64,000 nucleotides of DNA from assembly GCA_964409685.1 (NCBI GenBank), contig CAYPEJ010000008.1:62001-126000 (forward strand), in the 5' to 3' direction. Made by a program: the position numbers and the translations under genes. Below the pieces are notes generated by a model, which saw nothing but the letters and a program-made list of their open reading frames with translations, did no database searches and had not been told where the DNA came from. Below are positions 8,957 through 16,172 of this stretch, piece after piece. Positions within the stretch are counted from its first letter, which is position 1. Every line of letters starts with the position of its first letter. Source of the stretch: Clostridium_AI sp964409685. Its GTDB lineage: Bacteria; Bacillota; Clostridia; Lachnospirales; Lachnospiraceae.

Positions 8957-9290
8957 ATACAAAACATGTGAGCTTCAATCATCATATTTTCTTTCAAGAT
9001 TTGTTCTGGTGAGGTAGAAGTGGAATTAATATTTGCAGGGTCATTGGTTGAAGTTCGCTTGTTTTGATGTACCCCTTTCTATTCCCCAAATTAAGTGTCT
9101 TACCAGAACAGCGACGCAGATTATAACCAGTCCCCATTGATACTGGTTGTAATAGATTCTTTCACGATTATGCTACATGAATCCTATCGAGCATAATTAG
9201 TAAATGAAAGAACTCATAGTATACGGGTATCTCCGTTACCTACAGAAGAAGTTATATTTCGGACTTCTTGGGTGCTGAAAGGCACCCCTC
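8957..9290 (+). ncRNA. Candidate structured non-coding RNA or long leader
   Basis: This gene-free stretch follows a good promoter and is packed with complementary segments. TGTTCTGGT (9002-9010) pairs perfectly with ACCAGAACA (9102-9110) over about 90 nt. Inside, GGGT-CAT can pair with ATG-TACCC and AAG-TTCG-CTT makes a tetraloop hairpin. Further on, AACCAGT/ACTGGTT (9125-9148), a two-tier stem TCTTTCA/TGAAAGA with ATTATGCT/AGCATAAT (9158-9211), AAGAAGT/ACTTCTT (9246-9269) and GGGTGC/GCACCC (9270-9287) follow. CTTCAA (8973-8978) could pair with TTGAAG near 9048. I cannot assign it to a known class; raiA-motif and other large clostridial RNAs should be tested. It ends just before the DUF739 gene at 9325, so it could also be that gene's leader. 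Confidence 0.55.
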
Positions 9291-9324
9291 CCTATGTAAA
9301 TGATATTAGAATGAAAAGGAGCCA

Positions 9325-9618
9325 ATGATGGGGAAAGAATGTATGAATGAAAAGAAAAGGTATAAGTTTAACTATAACCGTTTACGTGGAAAAATTAAGG
9401 AATGCTATGATACACAAGAAAAGTTTGCAGATGAATTAGGGATTGGCCGAGTTTCTTTGAGTCAGCGTCTTAGTAATAAACTAGAATTTACCCAAGATGA
9501 AATATTGAGGGCATGTCAATTATTGAATATTGATTGGGAAGAGTTAGAAGATTACTTCTTTTCAGAAGTATATGTGAAAACGACGAAGTACAAAAAATCG
9601 CCCCCTTTTAACAATTGA
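9325..9618 (+). CDS. DUF739-like HTH protein, copy 1
   Basis: A 97-aa Cro/C1-like protein of the phage-related DUF739 type (FNYNRLRGKIKECYDTQEKFADELGIGRVSLSQRLSNK). The helix-turn-helix covers about residues 30-60. AAAAGGA precedes the start; ATG 9325 or ATG 9328 is possible. A second copy lies 89 bp downstream with a nearly identical recognition region (GIGRVSLSQRL versus GLGRVSLSQRL), so the pair arose by duplication. No phage structural genes flank it. Target and role are unknown. Confidence 0.75.
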   Translation: MMGKECMNEKKRYKFNYNRLRGKIKECYDTQEKFADELGIGRVSLSQRLSNKLEFTQDEILRACQLLNIDWEELEDYFFSEVYVKTTKYKKSPPFNN

Positions 9619-9706
9619 TATACATGAAGATAAGAACTGCTTGTGGGTGGTTCTTATTTTCTTTTAGAAGTTTGACAGAAGCATAAAGGAAAAAGGAGCA
9701 ATTGGA

Positions 9707-9934
9707 ATGAATGAGAAAAACGTATACAATTACAGAGCTCTAATGGGGTTAATAAAGGAACGGTATGGAACACAGGAACGTTTTGCTGAAGAGATGGGAC
9801 TTGGTCGAGTTTCGTTAAGCCAACGCTTGAATAGTAAGTTGGAATTTCGACAAAGTGAGATTAAGCGAGCGGTAGAATTATTAGAGATTCCAAAAGAAAG
9901 TATTGGGGCTTATTTCTTTGTGAAGAAAGAATGA
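9707..9934 (+). CDS. DUF739-like HTH protein, copy 2
   Basis: A 75-aa HTH protein, paralogue of the one at 9325, with the core GLGRVSLSQRLNSKLEFRQSE. AAAAGGAG precedes its ATG. It is shorter at the C-terminus than copy 1. It probably binds DNA as a dimer. The two copies could share or compete for an operator; no obvious shared operator was found. Confidence 0.75.
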   Translation: MNEKNVYNYRALMGLIKERYGTQERFAEEMGLGRVSLSQRLNSKLEFRQSEIKRAVELLEIPKESIGAYFFVKKE

Positions 9935-9950
9935 TTAAGATATTCTTAAA

Positions 9951-9998
9951 TCGCACGGGTGGTGACAAAATTAGAGTGACTAATTTGTTCCCGTGCGA
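9951..9998. repeat. Long perfect inverted repeat
   Basis: TCGCACGGG (9951-9959) pairs with CCCGTGCGA (9990-9998), and inside it ACAAAATTAG pairs with CTAATTTGT. There is no T-run on either strand, so a classical terminator is not clear; an operator or RNA hairpin is possible. Confidence 0.55.
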
Positions 9999-10065
9999 AT
10001 GTTTAAAAATAAAAAAAGGAAACTAAAAGACATCATGTAAAAAAAGACATCATCATGTACAGCTA

Positions 10066-10290
10066 CTATCGAGCAGTAAGAATATCTTCGACTATGGTAG
10101 CATACTGTTCCCAGATCGGATAATTAATATGGGAAGCATAACGGTTCATATAGTGGTTTAACAAGTCTAAACAATTCTCAAGATATTCTGTTCGCGCAGT
10201 TTCTAGGATGATATCATCCCCGTTAATAGTAGGCCACTTTGAAAAATCAACATCTTCTATGTGAAATACCTGATTTGAAAAAATACGCAT
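10066..10290 (-). CDS. Small protein of unknown function
   Basis: About 74 aa, acidic and Tyr/Asn-rich, without membrane segments. I do not recognise the family. Start uncertain: ATG 10290 has only a weak GAGG close by, and a TTG at 10299 is also in frame. It is divergent from the patatin gene if that gene starts at 10440. Confidence 0.45.
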   Translation of the reverse strand: MRIFSNQVFHIEDVDFSKWPTINGDDIILETARTEYLENCLDLLNHYMNRYASHINYPIWEQYATIVEDILTAR

Positions 10291-10439
10291 ATACCTCAAC
10301 CCTTTCTGATATGAATTCAGTAAAAGTATTGACTGGAATTAGCATATTAATCATTTTATTTTTTGTGCCTGTATACAAAAATATTTTTTTGGGATATACT
10401 TTGATGTACAACAAAATCAAATATATCGGAGATGAGAGT

Positions 10440-11291
10440 GTGAAGATTGGTTTAGTACTAGAGGGAGGAGCTTGCAAGGGAATCTTTACGGCAGGTGTAT
10501 TGGATTATTGGATGGAACAAAAGTTAATATTTCCTTATGTTGTGAGTGTATCAGCAGGTACATGTAATGCGTTGGACTATTTGTCAAATCAGGCAGAACG
10601 AACAAAGAAGTGCATGCTTTCGGAAAAACAGGATGCATGTTTTGGAATTCGAAGATTTTTGAAGACTGGACGCTTGTTTGATTTAGAAAGGGTATTTAGT
10701 GAATTTCCTTATAAACAGTTTCCATTTGATTGGGATACGTATTTTAGTTCACCTATGAAGAATGAGATTGTAGTAACGAACTGTAGAACAGGAAAAGCAG
10801 AGTATTTAGAGGAAAGAGAAGATGGTAAAAGGTTGATGTTGAAAGGACGAGCATCTAGTAGTTTGCCGATTCTATCTGATATGGTTGAGATAGACAACGA
10901 AAAGTATCTTGATGGGGGATTGGCAGATTCTATTCCGGTGGAACGAGCCATGGAAGTAGAAGGTTGTGATAAAGTAGTAGTTGTCATGACGCACAATGAA
11001 GGATATATTCCTAATTTACCAAAGCAGTTAAGTCGGTTATACTATCGAATGTATCATAAATATCCAGACTTATTGGAGACAATAAGAAATCGACCACAGA
11101 TGTACAAAAAGCAATTAGAAGCAATGGAACGATATGAGAAGCAAGGAAAGGCCTTTGTGATACGACCACGTGAGTTAGCAGTGCGACGTATGGAGCCTGA
11201 TATGGGAAAAATGGAAAGTTTCTATTCACACGGGTACAAAATGGGACAAGAAACTTATGAAAAAATGTTACGATTTATGAAGGAAACATAA
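10440..11291 (+). CDS. Patatin-like phospholipase
   Basis: A 283-aa serine lipid hydrolase. I start at GTG 10440 (KIGLVLEGG) because family members begin here and GGAGATGAG precedes it; the longer open frame from 10239 has no coding character. The oxyanion motif EGGACKGIF is near residue 8, the nucleophile elbow SVSAGTCN follows (GxSxG variant SAG), and the catalytic Asp lies in DGGLADSIPV. The C-terminus (YSHGYKMGQETYEKML) is typical of the bacterial subgroup. It is probably cytoplasmic or peripheral. A dus gene follows after 50 bp. Confidence 0.85.
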   Translation: MKIGLVLEGGACKGIFTAGVLDYWMEQKLIFPYVVSVSAGTCNALDYLSNQAERTKKCMLSEKQDACFGIRRFLKTGRLFDLERVFSEFPYKQFPFDWDTYFSSPMKNEIVVTNCRTGKAEYLEEREDGKRLMLKGRASSSLPILSDMVEIDNEKYLDGGLADSIPVERAMEVEGCDKVVVVMTHNEGYIPNLPKQLSRLYYRMYHKYPDLLETIRNRPQMYKKQLEAMERYEKQGKAFVIRPRELAVRRMEPDMGKMESFYSHGYKMGQETYEKMLRFMKET

Positions 11292-11341
11292 ATAAGAGAA
11301 AATTAGATAAGAAAAAAAGATAAGAAAAAGGAATAGGATAA

Positions 11342-12289
11342 ATGAAAAATACAATTTACTTTGCACCATTAGAAGGAATTACAGGACATGTGTATCGAGA
11401 TGCACATAGAAAGTATTTTGGCAATATAGATAAATATTTCATACCGTTTTTGGTAACTAATCAAACGGGAAAGTTAAAATCAAAAGAACGAAAAGATATT
11501 TTACCTGAAAATAATCAAGGTATTTATGCAGTACCACAGATATTAAGCAATAATGCCAAACAATTTATTATGATGGCAAAATTTTTAGAAGGATATGGTT
11601 ACAAGGAGATTAATATCAATCTTGGTTGTCCAGCACGTACGGTTGTAACAAAGAAGAGAGGATCAGGATTTCTTGCATTTCCAGAAGAATTGGATCGCTT
11701 TCTTGAGGAAGTGTATGATGGAATTTCAGTGAAGTTATCTGTTAAGACACGTATTGGATTGGATAGCCCAGAAGAGTTTGAGGAACTTTTAAAGATTTAT
11801 AATCAATATCCAATTGAAGAATTGATTATTCACCCTAGAGTGCAGAAAGATTTTTATAAGAATACACCGAATTGGGATGTGTTTGAACAGGCAGTGAAGG
11901 AAAGTAAAAATCCTGTCTGCTATAATGGGGATATCAATACAACAGGAGATTTAGCAAAGTTGCAACAACGCTTTCCAGATATCAATTGCATTATGTTAGG
12001 TAGGGGATTACTACGTAACCCAGGATTCGCAGATGAGATACAAGAAGGGAAAGCGTTGGATAAAAACGTATTAAAAGCATTTCATGATGAACTTTGTGCA
12101 GGATATGAACAAGCGGTGTCTGGGGATAAAAATGTATTGTTTAAGATGAAGGAAGTTTGGTTCTATATGGGACAGATGTTTGAAGATTCAGAGAAGTACG
12201 TGAAGGCGATTCGTAAGTCAAATAGGCTTGGGGAATATTATGAGGCGGTTGAGAAGTTGTTTGGTGAGCGAAATATTCGTAAAGTCTAA
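11342..12289 (+). CDS. tRNA-dihydrouridine synthase
   Basis: A 315-aa FMN-dependent enzyme reducing uridine to dihydrouridine in the tRNA D-arm or V-loop. TIM-barrel motifs: APLEGITGHVYR at the N-terminus, INLGCPARTV with the catalytic Cys, KTRIG, IHPRVQKDFY and the FMN-phosphate site MLGRGLLRNP. The C-terminal helical domain is present. Within the Dus family I cannot say which position it modifies. It ends just before a promoter for the ATPase module. Confidence 0.88.
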   Translation: MKNTIYFAPLEGITGHVYRDAHRKYFGNIDKYFIPFLVTNQTGKLKSKERKDILPENNQGIYAVPQILSNNAKQFIMMAKFLEGYGYKEININLGCPARTVVTKKRGSGFLAFPEELDRFLEEVYDGISVKLSVKTRIGLDSPEEFEELLKIYNQYPIEELIIHPRVQKDFYKNTPNWDVFEQAVKESKNPVCYNGDINTTGDLAKLQQRFPDINCIMLGRGLLRNPGFADEIQEGKALDKNVLKAFHDELCAGYEQAVSGDKNVLFKMKEVWFYMGQMFEDSEKYVKAIRKSNRLGEYYEAVEKLFGERNIRKV

Positions 12290-12291
12290 TG

Positions 12292-12319
12292 TTGTAAAAG
12301 AATTAATATGAGATATAAT
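12292..12319 (+). promoter_or_regulatory. Promoter of the AAA-ATPase module
   Basis: TTGTAA (12292-12297) and TATAAT (12314-12319) with a 16-bp spacer, about 40 bp before the ATPase start. Confidence 0.6.
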
Positions 12320-12357
12320 AGAGGAAATAGATAATTCATAGAGAGGAAGAAATAAGT

Positions 12358-13806
12358 ATGCAGATAATTCTTTCTGTTAAAAATTTTGGGAAAATAGAAG
12401 AAGCCAGTGTTAATATAGGTGACTATACTATTTTTGTTGGAAATAATAATAGTGGAAAAACTTATATGATGCAGTTGATTTATGGGGTGATAAGACACAT
12501 TAAGTTTAGTGAAGAAGAAGCAGACAGAATATCGGAAATAGTAGAAGTATTAAAAAGGGATAGCAAAGTTATAATTAACTCAGAAAATATGAAACTTATT
12601 GAAGATGCTGTAAATGGTTACTTACAAAAAAATAAAGATAATATTGTATATGAAATTTTTCAATATAGTGTTCAAATTGAAGAGCTTAAAATTGAATTTA
12701 TTTTAGATGAAAATGAAGATTATGAGTTGAATTATGGGGTAATATCGAATATAAATCTACGCGAAGATATAGCAAAACAATTATTTGGAGATTTCGACAA
12801 AGGTAAATTTTCTGAGAATGATAAAGAAATAGAGGATATATATAATACTATTGTTGACAGGGAGAGCAGTGTAGGATTTTATTTAGTTAAGGATACAAGA
12901 GAAAAAAAAGGTAGTGCTGATGTAATAATTATTAAGAAAGGATATAATATTAATGATTATTTATTAGATTATGTCGAGCGTTTTAATGATTTTATTCGAG
13001 ATAACATAGTAAAATTGTTTGGTAAACTAATTTATTTGCCAGCTTCAAGAACAGGAATGCTTCTTTTGCGTAATAATTATTTTGCTAGCAAAGTAGATAA
13101 ATTAGCTTATAGTTCAGAGGAGAATGATAATGATGAATTAGGTGTTACAACACCTGTTTATGAATTTTTGAGATTTGGGCAAACGAAGGTTGTAGATGAA
13201 TTAAGTATCAAGGAAAATCAAGAATTAATAAATTTTATTGATGAGAATATTATTGAAGGTCACATTGATTTTAAAGATAAAGAGCATAGTAGTTATATCC
13301 CATTAGGAAAAGATGTGAAAATTCCATTATTCCTTGCATCATCTATGGTAAATGAAATTTCTCCAATAGAGCAAATATTAATAGCGAAAGATAGAAGAAA
13401 ATTTATCATTCTAGATGAGATAGAAACGAGCCTTCATCCAAGTAAGCAAGTAGAGATGGCAAGGTTATTAAATCGAATGATAAATCATGGCTACCGTTTA
13501 ATCGTAAGTACGCATAGTGATACAATGGCAAGCAAAATCAATAACTTGTTACTACTATCTTATGAACATATTCGTGACGAGCTTAAAAAGAAAAAACTAG
13601 ATAAGTTAAATCTTTCTGAAGAAGATTTACTTCATACAGATAATGTACATGTATATCAGTTTGTTAATCTACCAAATGGTAAGAGTAAAGTAGAAGAACT
13701 GAAATTTCAGAAGGTTCCTTATATAGGGTATGATTTCAGTCAGTTCAGTGACAATTTGAACAATTTATACGAAGAATCGAAAATAATAATGGGGTTAGAT
13801 GAATGA
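12358..13806 (+). CDS. AAA-family ABC-type ATPase (OLD/RecF-like)
   Basis: A 482-aa ATPase. Walker A is FVGNNNSGKT near residue 30. Walker B is KFIILDEIETSLHP near residue 355, followed by a D-loop-like region and the switch motif STHSD. This is the AAA_15/AAA_21 type found in many two-gene defence systems. No TOPRIM or nuclease domain is fused at its C-terminus, so it is not a full OLD nuclease. It overlaps the next gene by ATGA, so a stoichiometric partner is likely. It is markedly AT-rich compared with its neighbours and has its own promoter, which suggests recent acquisition. Confidence 0.75.
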   Translation: MQIILSVKNFGKIEEASVNIGDYTIFVGNNNSGKTYMMQLIYGVIRHIKFSEEEADRISEIVEVLKRDSKVIINSENMKLIEDAVNGYLQKNKDNIVYEIFQYSVQIEELKIEFILDENEDYELNYGVISNINLREDIAKQLFGDFDKGKFSENDKEIEDIYNTIVDRESSVGFYLVKDTREKKGSADVIIIKKGYNINDYLLDYVERFNDFIRDNIVKLFGKLIYLPASRTGMLLLRNNYFASKVDKLAYSSEENDNDELGVTTPVYEFLRFGQTKVVDELSIKENQELINFIDENIIEGHIDFKDKEHSSYIPLGKDVKIPLFLASSMVNEISPIEQILIAKDRRKFIILDEIETSLHPSKQVEMARLLNRMINHGYRLIVSTHSDTMASKINNLLLLSYEHIRDELKKKKLDKLNLSEEDLLHTDNVHVYQFVNLPNGKSKVEELKFQKVPYIGYDFSQFSDNLNNLYEESKIIMGLDE

Positions 13807-14480
13807 AAAAGTTAAACGGAACAAAGATAAGGGATAAAGAAAATTTGCAGAAAAGTACATTGTATAGTGTACCGACAGCAATGAAGTTAAAATTGGAAGA
13901 AGTACATGTTGATGATCCAGCAAAGGATATTGTAAATGTAGATTTTCAGTTGAAAGAAAATGAGTATGGAGTATATGGAAATGAATATCGTCCTCTTTAT
14001 TTGACAAAAGGTAGTTGTAAGGTATTAGATTTACTTTGTGTTCTTGTCAATGATGAAGAAAAAAGAATGGCATCCTATTTATTTGATGTAAAGTCAAAGA
14101 CAGGAGGCAAGGATGAAATACCAGATTTTATTGAACAATTAGAGGACGGATTCTTACATAAGCAGGCTATGCTACAGTATTTTAGTGACTATCAGGAAGA
14201 AGAACATATTGGTGTAATTACTCGACATTTTGATGAGGATAGTATTAAATGTGAAATTGAACGTGTAGCTAAAAAAGCAAATGAGGAAATAGAAAATATA
14301 CCGATTCTCCTTCGTCAAAAGAAAGAAATTGAACGTGTAAAGTTAAAATTGAGAAAAAAGATTTTTGAGGATTTTCTTGAGTGTAAGGTGACCATTCATG
14401 GTAGAGAATATGAATTGGAAGTACATATGTTACAGCCATTGGAAAATGATTTTGTAATTGATTTTCCAGTCAAACTATAA
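13803..14480 (+). CDS. Partner of the AAA ATPase, unknown function
   Basis: A 225-aa soluble protein translationally coupled to the ATPase. I do not recognise the family. YLFDVKSKTGG near residue 95 has a D-x-K arrangement and could be part of a PD-(D/E)xK-like nuclease fold, but the rest of such a motif is not clear. The second half is Lys/Glu-rich and predicted helical (KKANEEIENIPILLRQKKEIERVK). By position it would be the effector of an ATPase-effector pair. Confidence 0.6.
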   Translation: MKKLNGTKIRDKENLQKSTLYSVPTAMKLKLEEVHVDDPAKDIVNVDFQLKENEYGVYGNEYRPLYLTKGSCKVLDLLCVLVNDEEKRMASYLFDVKSKTGGKDEIPDFIEQLEDGFLHKQAMLQYFSDYQEEEHIGVITRHFDEDSIKCEIERVAKKANEEIENIPILLRQKKEIERVKLKLRKKIFEDFLECKVTIHGREYELEVHMLQPLENDFVIDFPVKL

Positions 14481-14548
14481 GCACAATTCCCCCACCATTT
14501 TCATATAGTATTATAGCAAATTCTATTGTTATATATAGGAAATGGGGA

Positions 14549-15553
14549 ATGTTTGTGAAAAGAATCAAGCAAATAGTAAGTCTTATATTAGTTCTTATTC
14601 TATGTTCTATCTCTACCATAAGTTGTGGAAAACAAAGTGCCTATACAGAAATCACACTAACTGAGGTAGCACATTCTATCTTCTACGCACCGATGTATGT
14701 AGCAATTGAAAATGGATATTTCAAAGAAGAAGGTCTATTAATCACATTAGTCAACGGTTTAGGAGCCGATAAAACCATGACAGCAGTATTATCGGGTGAT
14801 AGTGAAATTGGTTTTATGGGTTCAGAATCTTCTATTTATGTATACCAAGAGGGTGCAAAAGACTATGTAGTAAATTTTGCACAATTAACACAAAGAGCTG
14901 GTAATTTCTTAGTTTCAAGAGATTTAGATGAGGAATTTCAATGGGAAAATTTAAAAGGAAAAACGGTTTTAGGTGGAAGAGAAGGCGGTATGCCAGAAAT
15001 GATTTTTGAATACATCTTGAAACAAAAAGGGTTGCAACCACAGACGGATTTAACCATTATTAAAAATATAGATTTTGGATACACTGCAGAAGCATTTTCA
15101 TCAGGAGAAGGAGATTATACCGTTGAGTTTGAGCCGGCAGCAGAAGCATTAGAATTAGAAGGAAAAGGTAAAATTGTGGCATCTCTTGGTGTGGAGAGCG
15201 GAATGGTTCCATATACTGCATTTTCGGCAAAGAAGAGTTATATCAATGAGAATCCAGAGGTAATTCAATCCTTTACAAATGCAATACAAAAAGGAATTGA
15301 CTATGTAGTAACGCATACACCAGAAGAAATTGCCCAAGTGATTAAACCTCAATTTGACGAGACAGATATTAAGATAATTGAAGCGATCGTGGAACGATAT
15401 TATAGTCAAGATACTTGGAAGGATAACACAATCTTTGAAAAAGAGAGTTTTGATTTGCTACAAGACATCTTAAATGACTCCAATGTATTGAATGAATATG
15501 TGCCTTATGAAGATTTGGTAACGACGGATTTTGCAAAGGAAGCGGCGGAATAA
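14549..15553 (+). CDS. NitT/TauT-type ABC substrate-binding lipoprotein
   Basis: A 334-aa solute-binding protein with a lipoprotein signal (hydrophobic stretch, then TISCGK with the lipobox Cys). The mature part begins with the NMT1/SsuA-like motif VAHSIFYAPMYVAIENGYFKEEG. It would be lipid-anchored outside the membrane and deliver a small nitrogen- or sulphur-containing substrate (taurine, pyrimidine or nitrate type). No permease or ATPase gene is adjacent, so it is an orphan here. AGGAAATGGGG precedes the start. Confidence 0.85.
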   Translation: MFVKRIKQIVSLILVLILCSISTISCGKQSAYTEITLTEVAHSIFYAPMYVAIENGYFKEEGLLITLVNGLGADKTMTAVLSGDSEIGFMGSESSIYVYQEGAKDYVVNFAQLTQRAGNFLVSRDLDEEFQWENLKGKTVLGGREGGMPEMIFEYILKQKGLQPQTDLTIIKNIDFGYTAEAFSSGEGDYTVEFEPAAEALELEGKGKIVASLGVESGMVPYTAFSAKKSYINENPEVIQSFTNAIQKGIDYVVTHTPEEIAQVIKPQFDETDIKIIEAIVERYYSQDTWKDNTIFEKESFDLLQDILNDSNVLNEYVPYEDLVTTDFAKEAAE

Positions 15554-15643
15554 AATTGAATAAAAATTGAGTAAAATACGAGCTTGTTTCATTGATAAAC
15601 TAATATGTAGATGGAATCATGTTGACACATAAAGTTTTCTAAC

Positions 15644-15678
15644 AAAAAGGACTGTGGGCACTTTGGCTCACAGTCCTC
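15644..15678 (-). terminator. Rho-independent terminator, minus strand
   Basis: On the minus strand GGACTGTG pairs with CACAGTCC and is followed by TTTTTG. It ends the gene at 15715. Confidence 0.75.
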
Positions 15679-15714
15679 AATAGTTCACACTATAACATTA
15701 CATGTTTTATATGA

Positions 15715-16044
15715 TTACTCTTCAGTAGAATTTTCTTCAGACTCAGTTTCTTCAGTCTCTTTGGATTCGTCAGAAGTGTCTTCTTTGGAGCTTGTTGAAA
15801 ATGTAATAATTTCATCATCATCATAGAAGTCATCATCAAAATCATCATCGAAATCATCATCAAAGTCTTCAAGATAATCAGGTGTAAAGTATTTGTATAC
15901 ACCATATGCGATGGCTGCAACGGCAGCGATTGCACCAATGATAGCAAGAACACATACTACAGGACAAGTTCTTTTTTCTTCTTGTTCTTTTTTTCGAAGT
16001 AACTGACTTAATTTAGATGAAATTTCTTCAAGTTTAGTATTCAT
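15715..16044 (-). CDS. Small single-pass membrane protein with acidic repeat tail
   Basis: 109 aa starting at ATG 16044, which has AAAGGACG upstream (a longer frame to 16086 lacks a site). A basic helical N-terminus precedes one transmembrane helix (PVVCVLAIIGAIAAVAAIAYGVY), then a DFDD repeat run and an Asp/Glu/Ser/Thr-rich tail. The tail repeats are encoded by an imperfect 12-bp tandem repeat at about 15815-15870. It resembles DUF4366-like clostridial proteins. Function unknown. It is immediately downstream of pcrA on the same strand. Confidence 0.6.
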   Translation of the reverse strand: MNTKLEEISSKLSQLLRKKEQEEKRTCPVVCVLAIIGAIAAVAAIAYGVYKYFTPDYLEDFDDDFDDDFDDDFYDDDEIITFSTSSKEDTSDESKETEETESEENSTEE

Positions 16045-16172
16045 GAAAAACACGTCCTTTCCTCTTTTCCTTATTAATTTTAACAATATGCTTATTATAC
16101 CACAATGCCATTCGTTTTACTATAAAAAAATATGAAAAATATGGTATCTAGCATCGGAAGAGAAGTGAAGTT

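Noticed and set aside
10239..10439. Upstream extension of the patatin ORF
   Set aside because: The segment has no family similarity, overlaps the divergent small gene, and the family motif begins at 10440 behind a purine-rich ribosome-site-like sequence (GGAGATGAG).
12358..14480. PARIS, Gabija or Septu
   Set aside because: The partner lacks TOPRIM, UvrD helicase or HNH motifs; the UvrD-like gene at 16173 is the housekeeping pcrA and is not linked.
15690..15953. Met/Leu-rich minus-strand ORF
   Set aside because: It is a shifted frame through the GAT-rich repeat of the gene at 15715.
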